Shown here: in pieces, positions 44,652 to 55,549 of the stretch | Layout of the letters: each line of letters begins with the position of its first letter | How positions within the stretch are numbered: position 1 is the stretch's first letter | NCBI GenBank assembly: GCA_963978545.1 | Contig: OZ021723.1 | Coordinates: 1,426,001 to 1,490,000, forward strand | Length of the DNA stretch: 64,000 nt | Direction of reading: 5' to 3' | Origin: Linyphia triangularis | Taxonomy: Eukaryota > Arthropoda > Arachnida > Araneae > Linyphiidae | Made by a program: the position numbers and the translations under genes | The notes under the pieces: model-generated | The model's input: only the letters and a program-made list of their open reading frames with translations | What the model was told of the DNA's origin: nothing | Databases searched by the model: none

Positions 44652-45990
44652 TGACACAAGGGGCATCCAGAAAGTAAGTTTCCCTATTTAAAAAAAAAAA
44701 AAAAAAAAAAAAAAACCCTTACACTTTCAGAAACATATTTACTGGCAACAAGTACAGCAATGTTTCAGCTATTTTTCAACATAGCCACCAACAGAATTGA
44801 GACACTTGTCGTATCATGGGATCATCTTTTGTAACCCTTCGTCGTAGAACTCTGCCGCCTGTGAATGGAACCAGCGTGTGACAGACGTCTTCAGCTCTTC
44901 GTCGTTGCCAAAACGTTCACCGGAGGACAGAAATTTTTTGATGTGCAAGAAAACGTGAAAATCGCTGGGAGCAAGATTAGGGCTGTAGGGTGGATGATCA
45001 AACAAATCCCAGCAAATTTCGTCAAAACAGCTGGTGTGCGTCGTGCCGTATGTGGACGAACATTGTCATGGAGGAGCACAACACCTGCAGTAAACATTCC
45101 ACGCCTCTTTTTTGAATATCGCGTGGCAATTTTCGCAGTGTTTCACAATAACGGTCAACGTTTACTGTTTCACCACGTGGAAGGAAGTCAATGAGCAGAA
45201 TGCCCTTCCTGTCCCAGAACACTATGCGCATCACTTTCCGTACCGACAGCGTCTGTTTGAATTTCGTCCTGACCAGCGATCCACTATGCAGCCATTGACT
45301 GCTGCTTGGTTTCCGGGGTGAGGTGCGAAATCCAAGTCTCATCGCCTATGACGATTCTGTCGAGGAACTCGTCGCCGTCCTCGTGATACCGTAGCAGAAA
45401 TGTCAGTGCTGCTTCTAAGCGTTGAATTTTGTGTTCGGGTGTCAGGTTTTTCGGCACCCACCTGGCACACAATTTTTTGAACAGCAGGTGCTTAGTGACA
45501 ATCTCATGCAACAAAGATCGCGATATCTGCGGAAAATGGCTGCTCAGCTCCGTAATCGTGAGGCGACGGTTCACCATCACGCGCTGCCGCACAAGCTCAA
45601 CAAGATCATCATTGACGAGGGACGTTCGCCCACTGCGCTCTTCATCATGGACACTTTGACGACCTTCGGAAAATTGCCAACACCAGCGACGCACCATCTG
45701 CTTACTCATGATGTTCGGCCCATAGACCTGACGATGAATTTCAATTGGCGCAATGCTTTGTGCATTCAAGAACTTTATCACCGACCGAACCTCGCAGGCT
45801 GCGGGAGAAGGAATAAGAGCTTCCATTTCGGACCACTGCTACCATGCTAATGGCACGAGGCCAGACCTGTCTGGCTGGCATGTGATTGATATGTCATATA
45901 TCTGTTACGCATGCGCAATTCACACGGCTAATTACGTTTACTTGAAAGGAGAAACCATCGGGAAACTTAATTTCTGGATGCGCTACGTAA
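44652..45990 (-). mobile_element. mariner-family transposon, 1.34 kb
   Basis: Inverted ends (GGCATCCAGAAAGTAAGTTT at 44662 and the complement of GCATCCAGAAATTAAGTTT near 45964-45983) lie inside flanking TA dinucleotides at 44650-44651 and 45991-45992. The length of about 1.3 kb, TA target and a single transposase frame fit Tc1/mariner. It sits about 420 bp beyond the SEC14-like stop codon, pointing the opposite way. Confidence 0.92.
44769..45826 (-). pseudogene. mariner transposase, broken by frameshifts and a stop
   Basis: It starts MEALIPSPAACEVRSVIKFL at 45826. The N-terminal helix-turn-helix region includes GRQSVHDEERSGRTS. The first catalytic aspartate is in VIGDETWI. The frame then shifts near 45300 (SQWLHSG onward), again near 45090 (LLHDNVRPHTA, second aspartate) and again near 45010 (YSPNLAPSDFHVF, third aspartate of the D,D34D triad). 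After QKMIP a TGA stands where CGA is expected (CpG decay), and the C-terminus YDKCLNSVGGYVEK ends at TAG (44769-44771). The homology is SETMAR-like mariner. With at least three frame breaks and one nonsense codon it cannot encode active transposase. Confidence 0.93.
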
Positions 45991-46307
45991 TATGATAATC
46001 GATTACAGATAGCCCAGATGAATGTGGACAACAGCGACAATTCAGTTGTATTTATAGTATCTTCAAATGGAAATTATATCCAATACGTCATCGTTTTCAA
46101 CTCAACTGCACCCTCATTGCCATTGCTTTTTCAAGTTCCCTGTTTAAAAGTTACTATTTTTAATCATATATGAATGGCTATTCGAAATAACTCATGGTTT
46201 AGCCTACAAATTCACGAGATTTGCTGTCTCTATCATCTATCTATACATGTAGTACAGTCGATTCATCAAAAAGTCTGCCGTTGCTTGAATCCCAAAATGT
46301 AAAAAAA

Positions 46308-47668
46308 GGTCATGGTCAATAGGGTATTTGACACCATCAACAAATAATTACCAAATGCGGCCTATGAATAGTATTTAACGAGGTAATAATAATGTAAGCA
46401 TTTTTTACTCGAAATAATTGCTCAAATTTTTATAAATCGAATTCTAAAAAATGGTTTTCTGAGCGCTTCGTCATGTGACCAGAAACGATCGCTTAAGCTC
46501 CTCCCAGAATGTGACGTCAATATTGTGGAGTGGAAGTTTGTGAACAAACAACTTCATACGTTTATTTTTAAGCTTGGTTCGTCTTTCTTCCTACTTTATG
46601 ATTAATTATGACCATTGTAGGTGAATTTTAGGAAATATTTATTTAAAGAAACTTCTTTGGAAAAATGTATGACAGTTTCGTTAAGGCAGACAGTTTAAAT
46701 TTATCCAAAACAGACGCATTGATGGTGGGTTCTTTTCCAAATCCAGCGCAGAGTTGGTTTTTTTTCTACTGTGTTTAGAAATGTTAAAACATCTGTGTAG
46801 ATAAATAAATCGCCCTGTTATTATAATTTGTAGAACAAGAACTACACACTATCACAGTTATAATAATTATAAAAATATAAACAAAATTATAGCGATTAAA
46901 ATAATCGGCTGAACACTGAATCGGAAACCTTTTCAACTTTCAAAGTAAAAATCCGGTGTAATAATCTTGTTAACGAACTAATTTTTGACTTTGTAACTTG
47001 GATCATACCTTCTCCTATGATGATCAAACCCAAAAGTGTTGAAAAAAACATTACTTCAATTTATTTTGAATTTATTCATGGTGTACCACATCACCTAGCA
47101 GAAAGGGGTGAATCGGAACACTCGTTATAATTTATGTCTGATCTTATTTAAACATTTACAGGGTAAAAAACAAAACAAGTATTAATGCATTGAAGTGAAT
47201 AGGAACACAAGATTACCATAAAAAAAATGCTATAGTAAAAATCCGCCATAACTTGGAGCGGTTTTATGCAGACAATTATTGGCGCAAAATCCTCTATATG
47301 TCAAAAATTGGAAGTTTTACCCAAATTAGTGTTCAGCTGTTAACTGAAGTACTTGTACAGTGGGGTACAACACAGTATCGGTAAGAAATTTCCTCGAACA
47401 AAATCAAAAGGAAAATAACCCATTGCACAATTGCACAATCTCGCTTGAAACTCATTCGCGATGCTGTTTATGCAATGTTGACGTCACACAATCAGATGAA
47501 TTTTTGAGCAGCGTTTTAGGGGCGGGGCTTCTGCTTGCATTTTAAAATGCGATTTTTGGCGCTTTGCGGCATTATTTTGGAAAAAGAAAAAATACGTGTC
47601 TTTTATTTTGGGCATATGCTTTATTTAAAACATATTTTGAAAATTTGTCAAATACCCTATTGAAACCT
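46308..47668. mobile_element. 1.36-kb foldback element with TGACGTCA in both arms
   Basis: Ends CAATAGGGTATTTGACA (46318) and the complement TGTCAAATACCCTATTG (47648). Inner arm blocks around GTGACGTCAATATTG (46511) and its inverse (47473-47487) also pair. No ORF of substance; the 61-codon frame 47360-47545 has no motif. Confidence 0.8.
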
Positions 47669-47766
47669 GATTGACATGTTCCTTTTTTATATTTAACGTT
47701 TCATTTATAAGGGCTCCTGGATAAATAACTTCCCAAGTTTTTCCTGCGAAGTGATAGGGACACATT

Positions 47767-48128
47767 TTGATGTTGAATAGTCTTAAAACTAAAGTTTTGC
47801 TTTACAAATCAGTTTTTAAACCAATCCTTCTCTACGCCTGCCCTGTGTGGGCAAAAGCTAAGAAAATAGACAGGAAAAATTTACAAACAATCCCAAATAA
47901 AGTAGTCAGAAGGATGACAAATGCACCCTGGTATATGCGCAACATGATCATCCAGAGATATTTGGGTCTGGACTCAATTGCCAACTGTATTTTAACTATA
48001 TCGCACAATCATTATGTTAAAACTGTATATAGTGTACCCCCCCCCCCACATTAGAGCCATAATTAATTATGATCCTATTATGGAGCAGAAGTTCAATACA
48101 CCCAAGACAATTCGTCACGATATATTAT
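47767..48128 (+). pseudogene. C-terminal fragment of a Jockey-like LINE reverse transcriptase
   Basis: The frame reads KVLLYKSVFKPILLYACPVW, then RKNLQTIPNKVVRRMTNAPW, YMRNMIIQRYLGL. This is the conserved tail after the RT core of Jockey-clade ORF2 ('LYK-x-x-[IL]-R-P-x-L-x-Y-x-x-P-V-W ... LQ-x-x-Q-N-K-x-L-R-x-x-x-x-A-P-W-Y-x-R-N'). A run of C's at 48037-48046 breaks the frame; the ORF2 end probably continues as RAIINYDPIMEQKFNTPKTI to about 48128. The rest of the element upstream is missing (5'-truncated, typical for LINEs). The less AT-rich 48130-48530 may be its 3' UTR. Confidence 0.85.
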
Positions 48129-48724
48129 AGTGAATAGTCATGAGCCTTCAGAATTTAAATTCACCCAACAACGCATGCAACATTTCATGATTGTATTTTC
48201 GTTTTATTAATTTATATTTTCCTTACAACATAGACCATGCAAGTTTGTAATCTGTAAGTTTACGTCTGTAAAATGTAGCTGTTTTTTAAAAAAAAATAAT
48301 TTATTGTCACAGCTTTGACAAACCTGTCATATCCTCTTATGTGTTCCATGTACTCTACATTAGTACGAGCCTCTGCTTAGCCTGCTTCCCCTTTTCCCCT
48401 ACTTATTCTTTGCTCTGGCAAACGCTCAGCGCCTTATTCTCTTTTTCTTTTCTTATTCCCTACTGGGAACTACCTGAGATGAAGTAGTAATGGCCAACCC
48501 CTAAGGCAAGCAACTTCAAAATTTATTTACTATGATGTTGAATTATTTGTAAAATAATGAAGATAAATTTAAATTAAAAAAAAAAAATAATAATAAGTTC
48601 CAAATTAAAATATATGAGGTATTTTATGTATACATGCCATAACTTTGTTTATATCTTCAATATTTTATGAATTATTCAACATCAAACTAGTCCAGCATTT
48701 TATAGACAGCCTGTATTACCTTCG

Positions 48725-49270
48725 ATTTTATGAGTGTGTAAGAGGATGGGTGTGTATGTTTGTTCCTGCAGGGAAAATTTGTGGAGGCTTAATTAACCCA
48801 CTTTCCATAATGTATACGAGTTAAAACTTGGTAGCTAGATTCAATGTCGATGACAATGCATTGTATAAAATTTCGGGGGCTGTCACTGTCACTAAAAAGT
48901 CACTTTTACACATGCTTTTAACTGCGGAATATTAATGAACCAACTTGTCGTCATCCAATCACGCCGAAATTTATATTCTTTATTGATGAGTTTTCATTGT
49001 ATCAAGTTTTGGGGGCTGTCAATGTCACTAAAAAGCTCTTTTTACACATGCTTCCATTATCGTTTTGTTATACAAATAAACTAACTTGTTGTCATCCAAT
49101 CGTTCTGAAATTCGACAGATAGATTCGTTGTAGATGTAGATAAGATTGCATTCTGTCAAGTTTTATAGGCTGTCACTTTCACTAAAACTCTGGTTTTAAA
49201 CACGCTTCAAATGGCGCTTGGTATTACTAATAAATCATTTTCCCTTCATCAAATCAAACTGAAACTTTGA
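48725..49270 (+). repeat. Dispersed repeat family G, copy 3, three internal units
   Basis: Units of about 130-150 bp each hold GCATTSTRTMAARTTT, GGGGCTGTCACTGTCACTAA, AAAGTCACTTTTACACATGC and a CATCCAATC...TGAAA block. First unit from 48780, second from about 48950, third from about 49080. Compare 36268-36480. Confidence 0.8.
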
Positions 49271-49807
49271 AACTTGACTGATTTGAGATTGTGTATTAGA
49301 TTTTGTATAATAAAAGCTATTGTATCAATTAGGTTAATCACCTTATATAAGTTTAACTGACATTTTGTAAAAATTTGTAATGCGAAAGTTAGAACTGGAT
49401 TACAAACTGTATATACTCGGAATCCTTAGATGGCACACAATGATCTTGACACAAGTAATTGATGTACACAAAAACGTAAGTACTATACTTACTATTAAAA
49501 AAAAGCTAACCAGTATACCAACTAATATAATAGATATCTAGAAATAAATGTTTTTAAATACAGACAAGAGTGTCTCCCAAGACTGAACTTGTTCAAAAAA
49601 AAATTTCTTTTTTACTTTGGAGATGTCACTATATTTCATTAGTGCACATTTTTACATAAAATAAAACATTGCAAAATCAGGCGATGCAACTTTTAAATAC
49701 TATCTCGCGATACAAGGGAATCGAGGGAAGCAAGTGCTTAAATTTGCAAAGACTAGTTTTGTATCGTTGTTATTTTATTAGTTTAAACACTCAACGACCA
49801 ATTTTGT

Positions 49808-49951
49808 TGCACAATGACGTCTAATCAGGCTAGGACCTACAGCTAATCGTGGATTCAGAATCACAACGAACATCCCTGCTAACACCGGGATTTGGACCCA
49901 GCACCTTTGGCATCTGAGCCCAGAGAGCTAACCACAAAGTCATCAGGTGGG
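49808..49951 (-). mobile_element. Second type of tRNA-derived SINE (minus strand)
   Basis: On the minus strand, TGATGACTTTGTGGTTAGCT (box A region) is followed 35 bp later by GGGTCCAAATCC (box B) and GTGTTAGCAGGG, giving a tRNA-like head at 49869-49949. A body of about 60 bp follows. The head differs from the SINE at 6495, 29800 and 60096, so it is another family. No clear target duplication seen. Confidence 0.65.
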
Positions 49952-50149
49952 CTAATAATTTCTGAATTTGACTTACGTATGAACGAGGTTAAAGCTTGGT
50001 TGGAATATTACAATCCAGGGGTTCCTGGATTGTATTAGTCCTATACTAAGGGAGTCAACTTCCAACTGATGGCAGGGCCGTCGATAAGAATTTCGATTGA
50101 AGGGGGGCGTTAGACATCCTTTTGCAGACTGAAATTAAGGCAATTCCGG

Positions 50150-50520
50150 TTTAAAAGTAGAAAATATCACTAAAAGTGTTTATAAATTGTTAATTAACGT
50201 ATAATTCATTTTAATTGACGTATAATTCAAGTGTAAATAACGCATAATTAATTTTTAATTAATGTACAATGAATTGTTATTGTATTTTTAATTTACATAC
50301 ATTAATTACTTTATTCAATGTGCGATAAATTTTAATTAATGTTTGATTACTTTTAAATTACCGTCTAAACAATTTTTAATTATTTTTTATGACATTGCAT
50401 TAATATGTAATTATGTCAGATTTTAATTACCATCACATTTTAATTAAAGTGCCATGCAAATTTAATTAATACTTTATTTAATTTTAACTAATTTCCAATT
50501 CTTTTTAATAAACTTCCCGC
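50150..50520. repeat. AT-rich degenerate array of TTTTTAATTAA units
   Basis: Irregular repeats of TTTAATTAAYGTATAATTCA-like units with a spacing of 30-40 bp. Low complexity, no ORF. Confidence 0.6.
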
Positions 50521-51142
50521 TTCCCCTGAAAAAAAGAGGATAATTTTTAGAAAACGTGTTTTTGGGGGACATTTATCACTTGCACATAAAATGCTTTCCC
50601 CCTATATCAAATCAATTAATTGTACTGAGCAGAACAATTGTGGTTACGATGTGCCTTTCTCATTGTCAACGTATTCACCAGAAAACCACATAGAAACAAC
50701 GACTGTGTTGCTTTTGAAAGGCTTCATTACTCCACAATTTTGTTTAATTTTCAAATTGCAGATTTTAAAATTTTAATTAAACGTGTAAAAGTGAGTGGAA
50801 ATTGAACTTTAATGCCAAATTAATAAGATAAAAATAACTGATTAGATAAGCGACTCTTTAATTTATATTGTATAAAAGTTGATGACTCAAATTCTGGAAA
50901 AATTCTTCCTTGGAAAATTCTGGCGTATTATTTCTATTGCAAAAAAGTATCTACTCGAGGGACTGCGACTTTTATTATAGATATTATGTCGTAGATCTAA
51001 ATAGAAACATGCACTTGTACCACACTCCACCTGGTATTAAAAGATAAAGTAATGTGGAAGAAAAGTAGTAACCCAGAAAGACAAAAGTAAAGTATATTTA
51101 GTTTTCAGAAACGCTAACAGATGGCAGTGGCTGCTTATAGAC

Positions 51143-51790
51143 TGAGAGGCGACTGCAATTTTTGGACTTCATCGAACATCATTCGGAATGAATTCATTTA
51201 TAGAAATTGGAGAAAAGTGAGTAGATTACGAATCCACTGGTCTGCGGTGGCAAAAATAGCCGAAACTGATCAAAAATCGACTTTTAATAAGTTGAACTAA
51301 ATCCAATTACCAAATGAGCCATAACTTGCCAAATAATGAGCATTTTTTTTATTTGGTAACCCTCACTTTTTAATTTTCAATTAAGAAGGTTGCAGATGAT
51401 TCGGATGTGTGGCGATGGCTTACTTGCATCTTTCACAAATGAGCCAAATTGGGAAGAAACATTACGTCACTGATGTCGCCAATTTGGCTAATTTGGCAAT
51501 TAGATACAAGTTTTCCGAGCCAGAGATCAGAAATCGTTTGCGCTTTTTCTCATTGAAAATCAAAATGGTAAGGGTTGCCTGACAAAAAAGTTTGTTCTCT
51601 TTTGGGCAAGTTATGACATATTTGGCAATCGGATTATAGTTCAACTCATTCCAAATCTATTTTTGATCAGTTTCGGCTATTTTTGCCACCGCAGACCAGT
51701 GGATTCGTAATCTACTCACTTTTCTCCAATTTCTATAAAAAGTTCAGAATGATGTTCGATGAGGTCCAAAAATTGCATTCGCCTCTCGGA
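51143..51790. mobile_element. Long palindromic MITE family F, copy 2
   Basis: Ends GAGAGGCGACTGCAATTTTT and, inverted at the right, GCAATTTTTGGACYTCATCG. Inner arm blocks are ATCCACTGGTCTGCGGTGG, GCCGAAACTGATCAAAAATC and CATAACTTGCC. Both arms extend about 290 bp. The element matches the intron copy at 22572-23246 throughout. TA is present at both ends. Confidence 0.92.
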
Positions 51791-52623
51791 GTATTAGGTT
51801 TCTATCTAGTTATGTTTTGTAGAGGATTTGGAAAGTAGGAATCGTCTAATCTAATAATACAAGTTTATCAAGTTAACTGTAGACTGTAATGTGGGGACCC
51901 AATCGCCACAAAAATGCAAGGGAAAGATTTCCAAAAGAAGAGAAAAAAAAAACTGTGGACATTATTGGCGCCAACTACACTGGAGTAAAGGGGGCGTTTG
52001 GCCCGTGCACCTCCAACAGCGAGGGAAAAGATATAATTTCGCTCCCGCTCCAAAATCTGTAAAAATTTGTTTTACCAAAATAAAATATTGCGTAAAAGGA
52101 CGTTTTGTAGTATTCTAAAGAAAAGAAAAAATTTTATACAATTAAAAAATTTAAAAAATATTTGTAAGCTCACTGACATTATCCACCCCCAGTGACTGCT
52201 GGTGCAGGGGCCAGGGTGGGCCCAGGTCCCCTTACTTTTTGGAACCCTGATCCCACTTATATATACTTGATAATTTTGTTTTGGAATTTCTGGAAAATAT
52301 TTTAAAAATGCAAGGCAAATGAAAGCAGTTATTAACCTCACAATATTAACTATTGGGACATGATGAAGATTTAAAAGACATCCCGAAATAAGAAAAAGTA
52401 ACTGGAGGTGTTTAGAGGCGAAATCCTTATACTTGTATGTAATTGATGTATCACAAAATCCCATTGCACTTTCCCACAGCATTGCCATTTGCAAAGATTT
52501 GTTTTTAAATGTATTCGTTAAAGATACTGAGATTATGCCAAAAGACTTGAAGTGGATATTTAACATAAACAATAACAGACTTTTGCTGTAAAGATATTCC
52601 CAGCCAGAAAATTTGTTTTCCTG

Positions 52624-53032
52624 ACTTGTAAACCAAAATTCTTCCAAACCATTCAAATCTTTAGATGAAGTAATCAATATTTTTGAATCTCATCTTTTGA
52701 AACATGAACTAATTGATTCCGAATTTGGTGCCTTGAACTTTCTTTATGAGCAGTTGGTTTTAGCGAATAAAACTGATTCTCGATACAGCCCAAGGATGCT
52801 GTGCTGGGCATTTTCAATCTACATATACTCGCTTACTGCTTATGAAGAAATATCAAAATGTAGAGATTTAATTCTGGCTAATGTTAGGTATTTAAGAAAA
52901 ATTTCTTCTGGTATATCCTTTTCTAACACCGTTGAAATAGCTGAGCACAACAAATATTTAACATCTATTTTGTTACCTCTAATCAAGTTTGAGGTTTTTG
53001 ATTTTAAACATTTCAGACATTTCTTTTAGTTA
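52624..53032 (+). pseudogene. Fragment of a THAP/P-element-like transposase-derived ORF (tentative)
   Basis: An open frame from about 52627 to the stop at 53027-53029 reads (after SSKPFKSLDEVINIFESHLL) SEFGALNFLYEQLVLANKTD, RYSPRMLCWAFSIYIYSLTA, YEEISKCRDLILANVRYLRK. The 'RYSP-x-[ML]-x-x-[AF]-x-x-[IL]-x-x-x-S-x-x-[AT]-Y-x-x-[IL]' pattern with a leucine-rich approach resembles the region after the coiled coil in THAP9/P-element transposase-like proteins, as I recall the family. There is no THAP zinc-finger upstream in frame and no RNase-H core downstream. The largest opposite ORF (52072-52677, minus) is hydrophobic and AT-driven, probably chance. Confidence 0.4.
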
Positions 53033-53571
53033 AGCAATCATACTTATTATTGTTTAATTAGTTTGAAATATTTCCAACCTAGAAATTAGGTAGCAAGTTT
53101 TATTTTGATATTGGTCACATTTAAATCAATTGTTATTAAGAGTTTTGTGTCTTGTTTTGGTTTAAGTTAGAAATTCTATTTAAAGTTTCTTGTGGAAACT
53201 GCTGGATGTTTGTAAGATGCTAAATTTATACCAAATATGTATTCAAGTATGTTAAATATATTCATTAGTTCTATTAAAGGAAATTAAGTAAAAAATGTAA
53301 ACATTTTCTAAATAAAACAAATATTAAAATTTAATTTTATTAAAATCAATTTAACCTAAAGATTTTTAAATTTATTGGATTTTTATTACTTCTGTATTCT
53401 AATTTCTATCAATTACTGATATGTGTATTGTTGCACAAATTGTCTGTATATATTGGAAATAGTGACGTATTATTTCAAAATTCTATTGTAATTTATTTTT
53501 ATCCTATTTTATTTAGTAATTAATAGCGATTATACAAGTTAGAAAAAGGTGGCAACAACTAAAGTAATCGA

Positions 53572-53620
53572 GAAGTTTCGAGATATTTCTTTTCTATGAA
53601 TTGGCTGGAAATTTCGAGAA
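53572..53620 (+). promoter_or_regulatory. Two heat-shock elements in the solo LTR
   Basis: GAAGTTTCGAGATATTTC (53572-53589) has four alternating 5-bp nGAAn units with one mismatch. GAAATTTCGAGAA (53608-53620) has three perfect units. This is the HSF-binding consensus GAAnnTTCnnGAA. They lie 16-64 bp upstream of the TATA box, the arrangement of Hsp70-type promoters. Confidence 0.75.
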
Positions 53621-53635
53621 TGTCTCACGCGCTTG

Positions 53636-53673
53636 TATATAAAAAGACTGGAGAACGGGAAAGTTTTCAGATT
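53636..53673 (+). promoter_or_regulatory. TATA box and initiator of the solo LTR
   Basis: TATATAAAA at 53636-53644, and TCAGATT at 53667-53673, one base from the arthropod initiator TCAKTY, with the A 33 bp downstream of the TATA start. Confidence 0.65.
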
Positions 53674-53803
53674 GACTTTGGATTTCGATGAAAGCTTATC
53701 GCTTTGTTTACCTATTGGAGTGAGCTTGAATAATCGCTGAATTCGAAGTTGTTTTTGTTGAAGCTTGTGTTGAAGCTTGAGAGTAATTAAACTGTTGCCT
53801 GTG

Positions 53804-53839
53804 AATAAATTTTTGTGAGTTTTCTGAAGAGAGAATAAA
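53804..53839 (+). terminator. LTR polyadenylation signals
   Basis: AATAAA at 53804-53809 and 53834-53839, followed by TG-rich sequence (AAACTGTGCC) before the LTR end. Confidence 0.6.
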
Positions 53840-53899
53840 TACTTTTAAACCTTGAAAACTGTGCCATCATTGCCTCAGTGGAAAAATTCATAACAGTAT

Positions 53900-55180
53900 C
53901 TTTTATTTTATTTTTTTCAATAAGATGATTTTTTTTTTTTTTTAATAAGTTTCTCTCCTGTGGTGTATGAATTTTGTTGAAAACTTCCTTTTATATTTAA
54001 GTCTTGTTTCTTAGTGTACAAGTGGAACATATCAATAGAAGTAAATTAACTTATACTAGTGAATTAAAAAGTCCACAATAAACTTATAAGTATCTTAACA
54101 TTATAGATTTACTTTTTTATATTATACTATTTTTTATATAACTTTTTTGCAGAGTAATTCTAAAAATATATCGAATTTCAATAAAATTACTGATGAAAAT
54201 TGGTTGGCTTCATTTTGCTAATAGAATTGCTTATTTTGTTTCAAGGACAAAATTCTTAGAAAACCTATGTATTTTACAAAGTGATACAAATCAGAAAATA
54301 TTAATTTATAAATCTAACGAATTTTAAAAACTGAAAAAAAAAAATCTTCAAACTCAAATTTGCTCAAGTATTAAACTTTGAAAAACAAAGTAATCATTTA
54401 ACCAAGTCAGGCGGTTACGAAGTAGAAATCCCATCGCTTAACAATATCTTGTTAAAGCTTGTTTCCGATTGAACCTCAATGAAATTGATTGAAAAAGAAA
54501 ATAAACTTTGCTAGATTTATAAATGCAAAATTTTTTAGAAAAATTGGGATTTTTTCTACTTTCAACGTTAAAAAAACTTGATTAAAAATCTATATATTCT
54601 AGAAACTAGACAGAGGTTCATAATATTAAGAATGATATTGTGAACAATTTTCAACCATAATTTCTTTTCTTGGCCCCATAAAACACGAGTAATCACTTTT
54701 CAAATATATACTATTTATAAATAGTTATATGTTAATTAGTTAATTTTTGAATAAAATTGACATTCTTTCATTAAAACATCGTTACTAATTATGTAATTTT
54801 AAGTGCAAAAAAAAAAATCCGATTTTTAAAATTATAATTAAAAAAAAGTTCAAGTGTGACTGAACATGTTTGTGAAAAGTGTGTGTGTGATTGAGGACAG
54901 GTGTTGGGAAGTCTCATGTTTCTGGCTGCACTAACATTTTTTTACCATAGTCAGCCACTGTAAAAGACCATTCTCTAAAGCATTCTCTTTTGAAATTGGA
55001 CAAGTAAATAAGTTTATATGGTACAAAATGTAGGCATTGGGAGCACTAGTATGATTTTCCATTTAAATAGGCGAGAATATGAAAATATAAATAGAATATG
55101 AAACATAAGAAAATTAACTAATAAAAACAAAGTTTTGACTATCTAAAATATTAAAACAAAGTTTTGACTATCTAAAATAT
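53900..55180. other. AT-rich intergenic DNA
   Basis: Nothing coding and no long inverted repeat seen. A 27-bp direct duplication (AAAACAAAGTTTTGACTATC plus CTAAAAT) lies at about 55126-55190. Confidence 0.5.
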
Positions 55181-55189
55181 TAAAACAAA

Positions 55190-55445
55190 GAGTCTGTCTA
55201 TCTATGGATCTATAGAAAGCTACTTAAAATAGGCTTAGAGCTCTGAAATTTTCAACGTAAGTATAGTTATAGCCTTCTAATAGGACTTATGACAACAGAA
55301 TTTTAAAACTGAAGAGTTTGGATGAACACATATTTTAGAAAACGATTTCTAATAGGGTTACAGTTCTGAAATTTTTAACATCAGTAGTTTTTGCCATCTA
55401 GTTGAACTTTTGACAAACATAATGTTAAAATTTTAATTTGTTTTT
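55190..55445 (+). repeat. Dispersed repeat family E, copy 2
   Basis: Two tandem units of about 115 bp carry GCTCTGAAATTTTCAACGTA, GCCTTCTAATAGGACTT and CAGAATTTTAAAA. The same order of blocks is at 8325-8510. Confidence 0.7.
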
Positions 55446-55549
55446 CAATGATTTTTTTTTATTAATATTTTTACAAAAACGAACTGAATCTTCGTAAATA
55501 GACTCGTTGTATATGAAAATGTATTCAATGAAGTTTTTTGGAGGTAAAA

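Larger units (their letters stand above)
53429..53895 (+). mobile_element. Solo LTR (Ty3/gypsy-like), 467 bp
   Basis: It starts TGTTGCACAAATTG and ends CATTCATAACA-type (TTCATAACA), giving TGTT...AACA ends, and is flanked by an exact 4-bp duplication GTAT (53425-53428 and 53896-53899). Inside are a TATA box, a near-consensus initiator and two AATAAA signals, in LTR order. No internal retrotransposon sequence lies on either side, so it is a recombined solo LTR. The 4-bp duplication and lack of further evidence leave the superfamily uncertain. Confidence 0.8.

Noticed and set aside
45422..45850. 142- and 109-codon plus-strand ORFs in the mariner
   Set aside because: They are antisense to the transposase, which accounts for them through its codon bias.
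52072..52677. 201-codon open frame on the minus strand, the longest in the window
   Set aside because: Hydrophobic, AT-driven composition without domain motifs, partly opposite the better-supported plus-strand frame 52624-53032. No splice or promoter context supports it.
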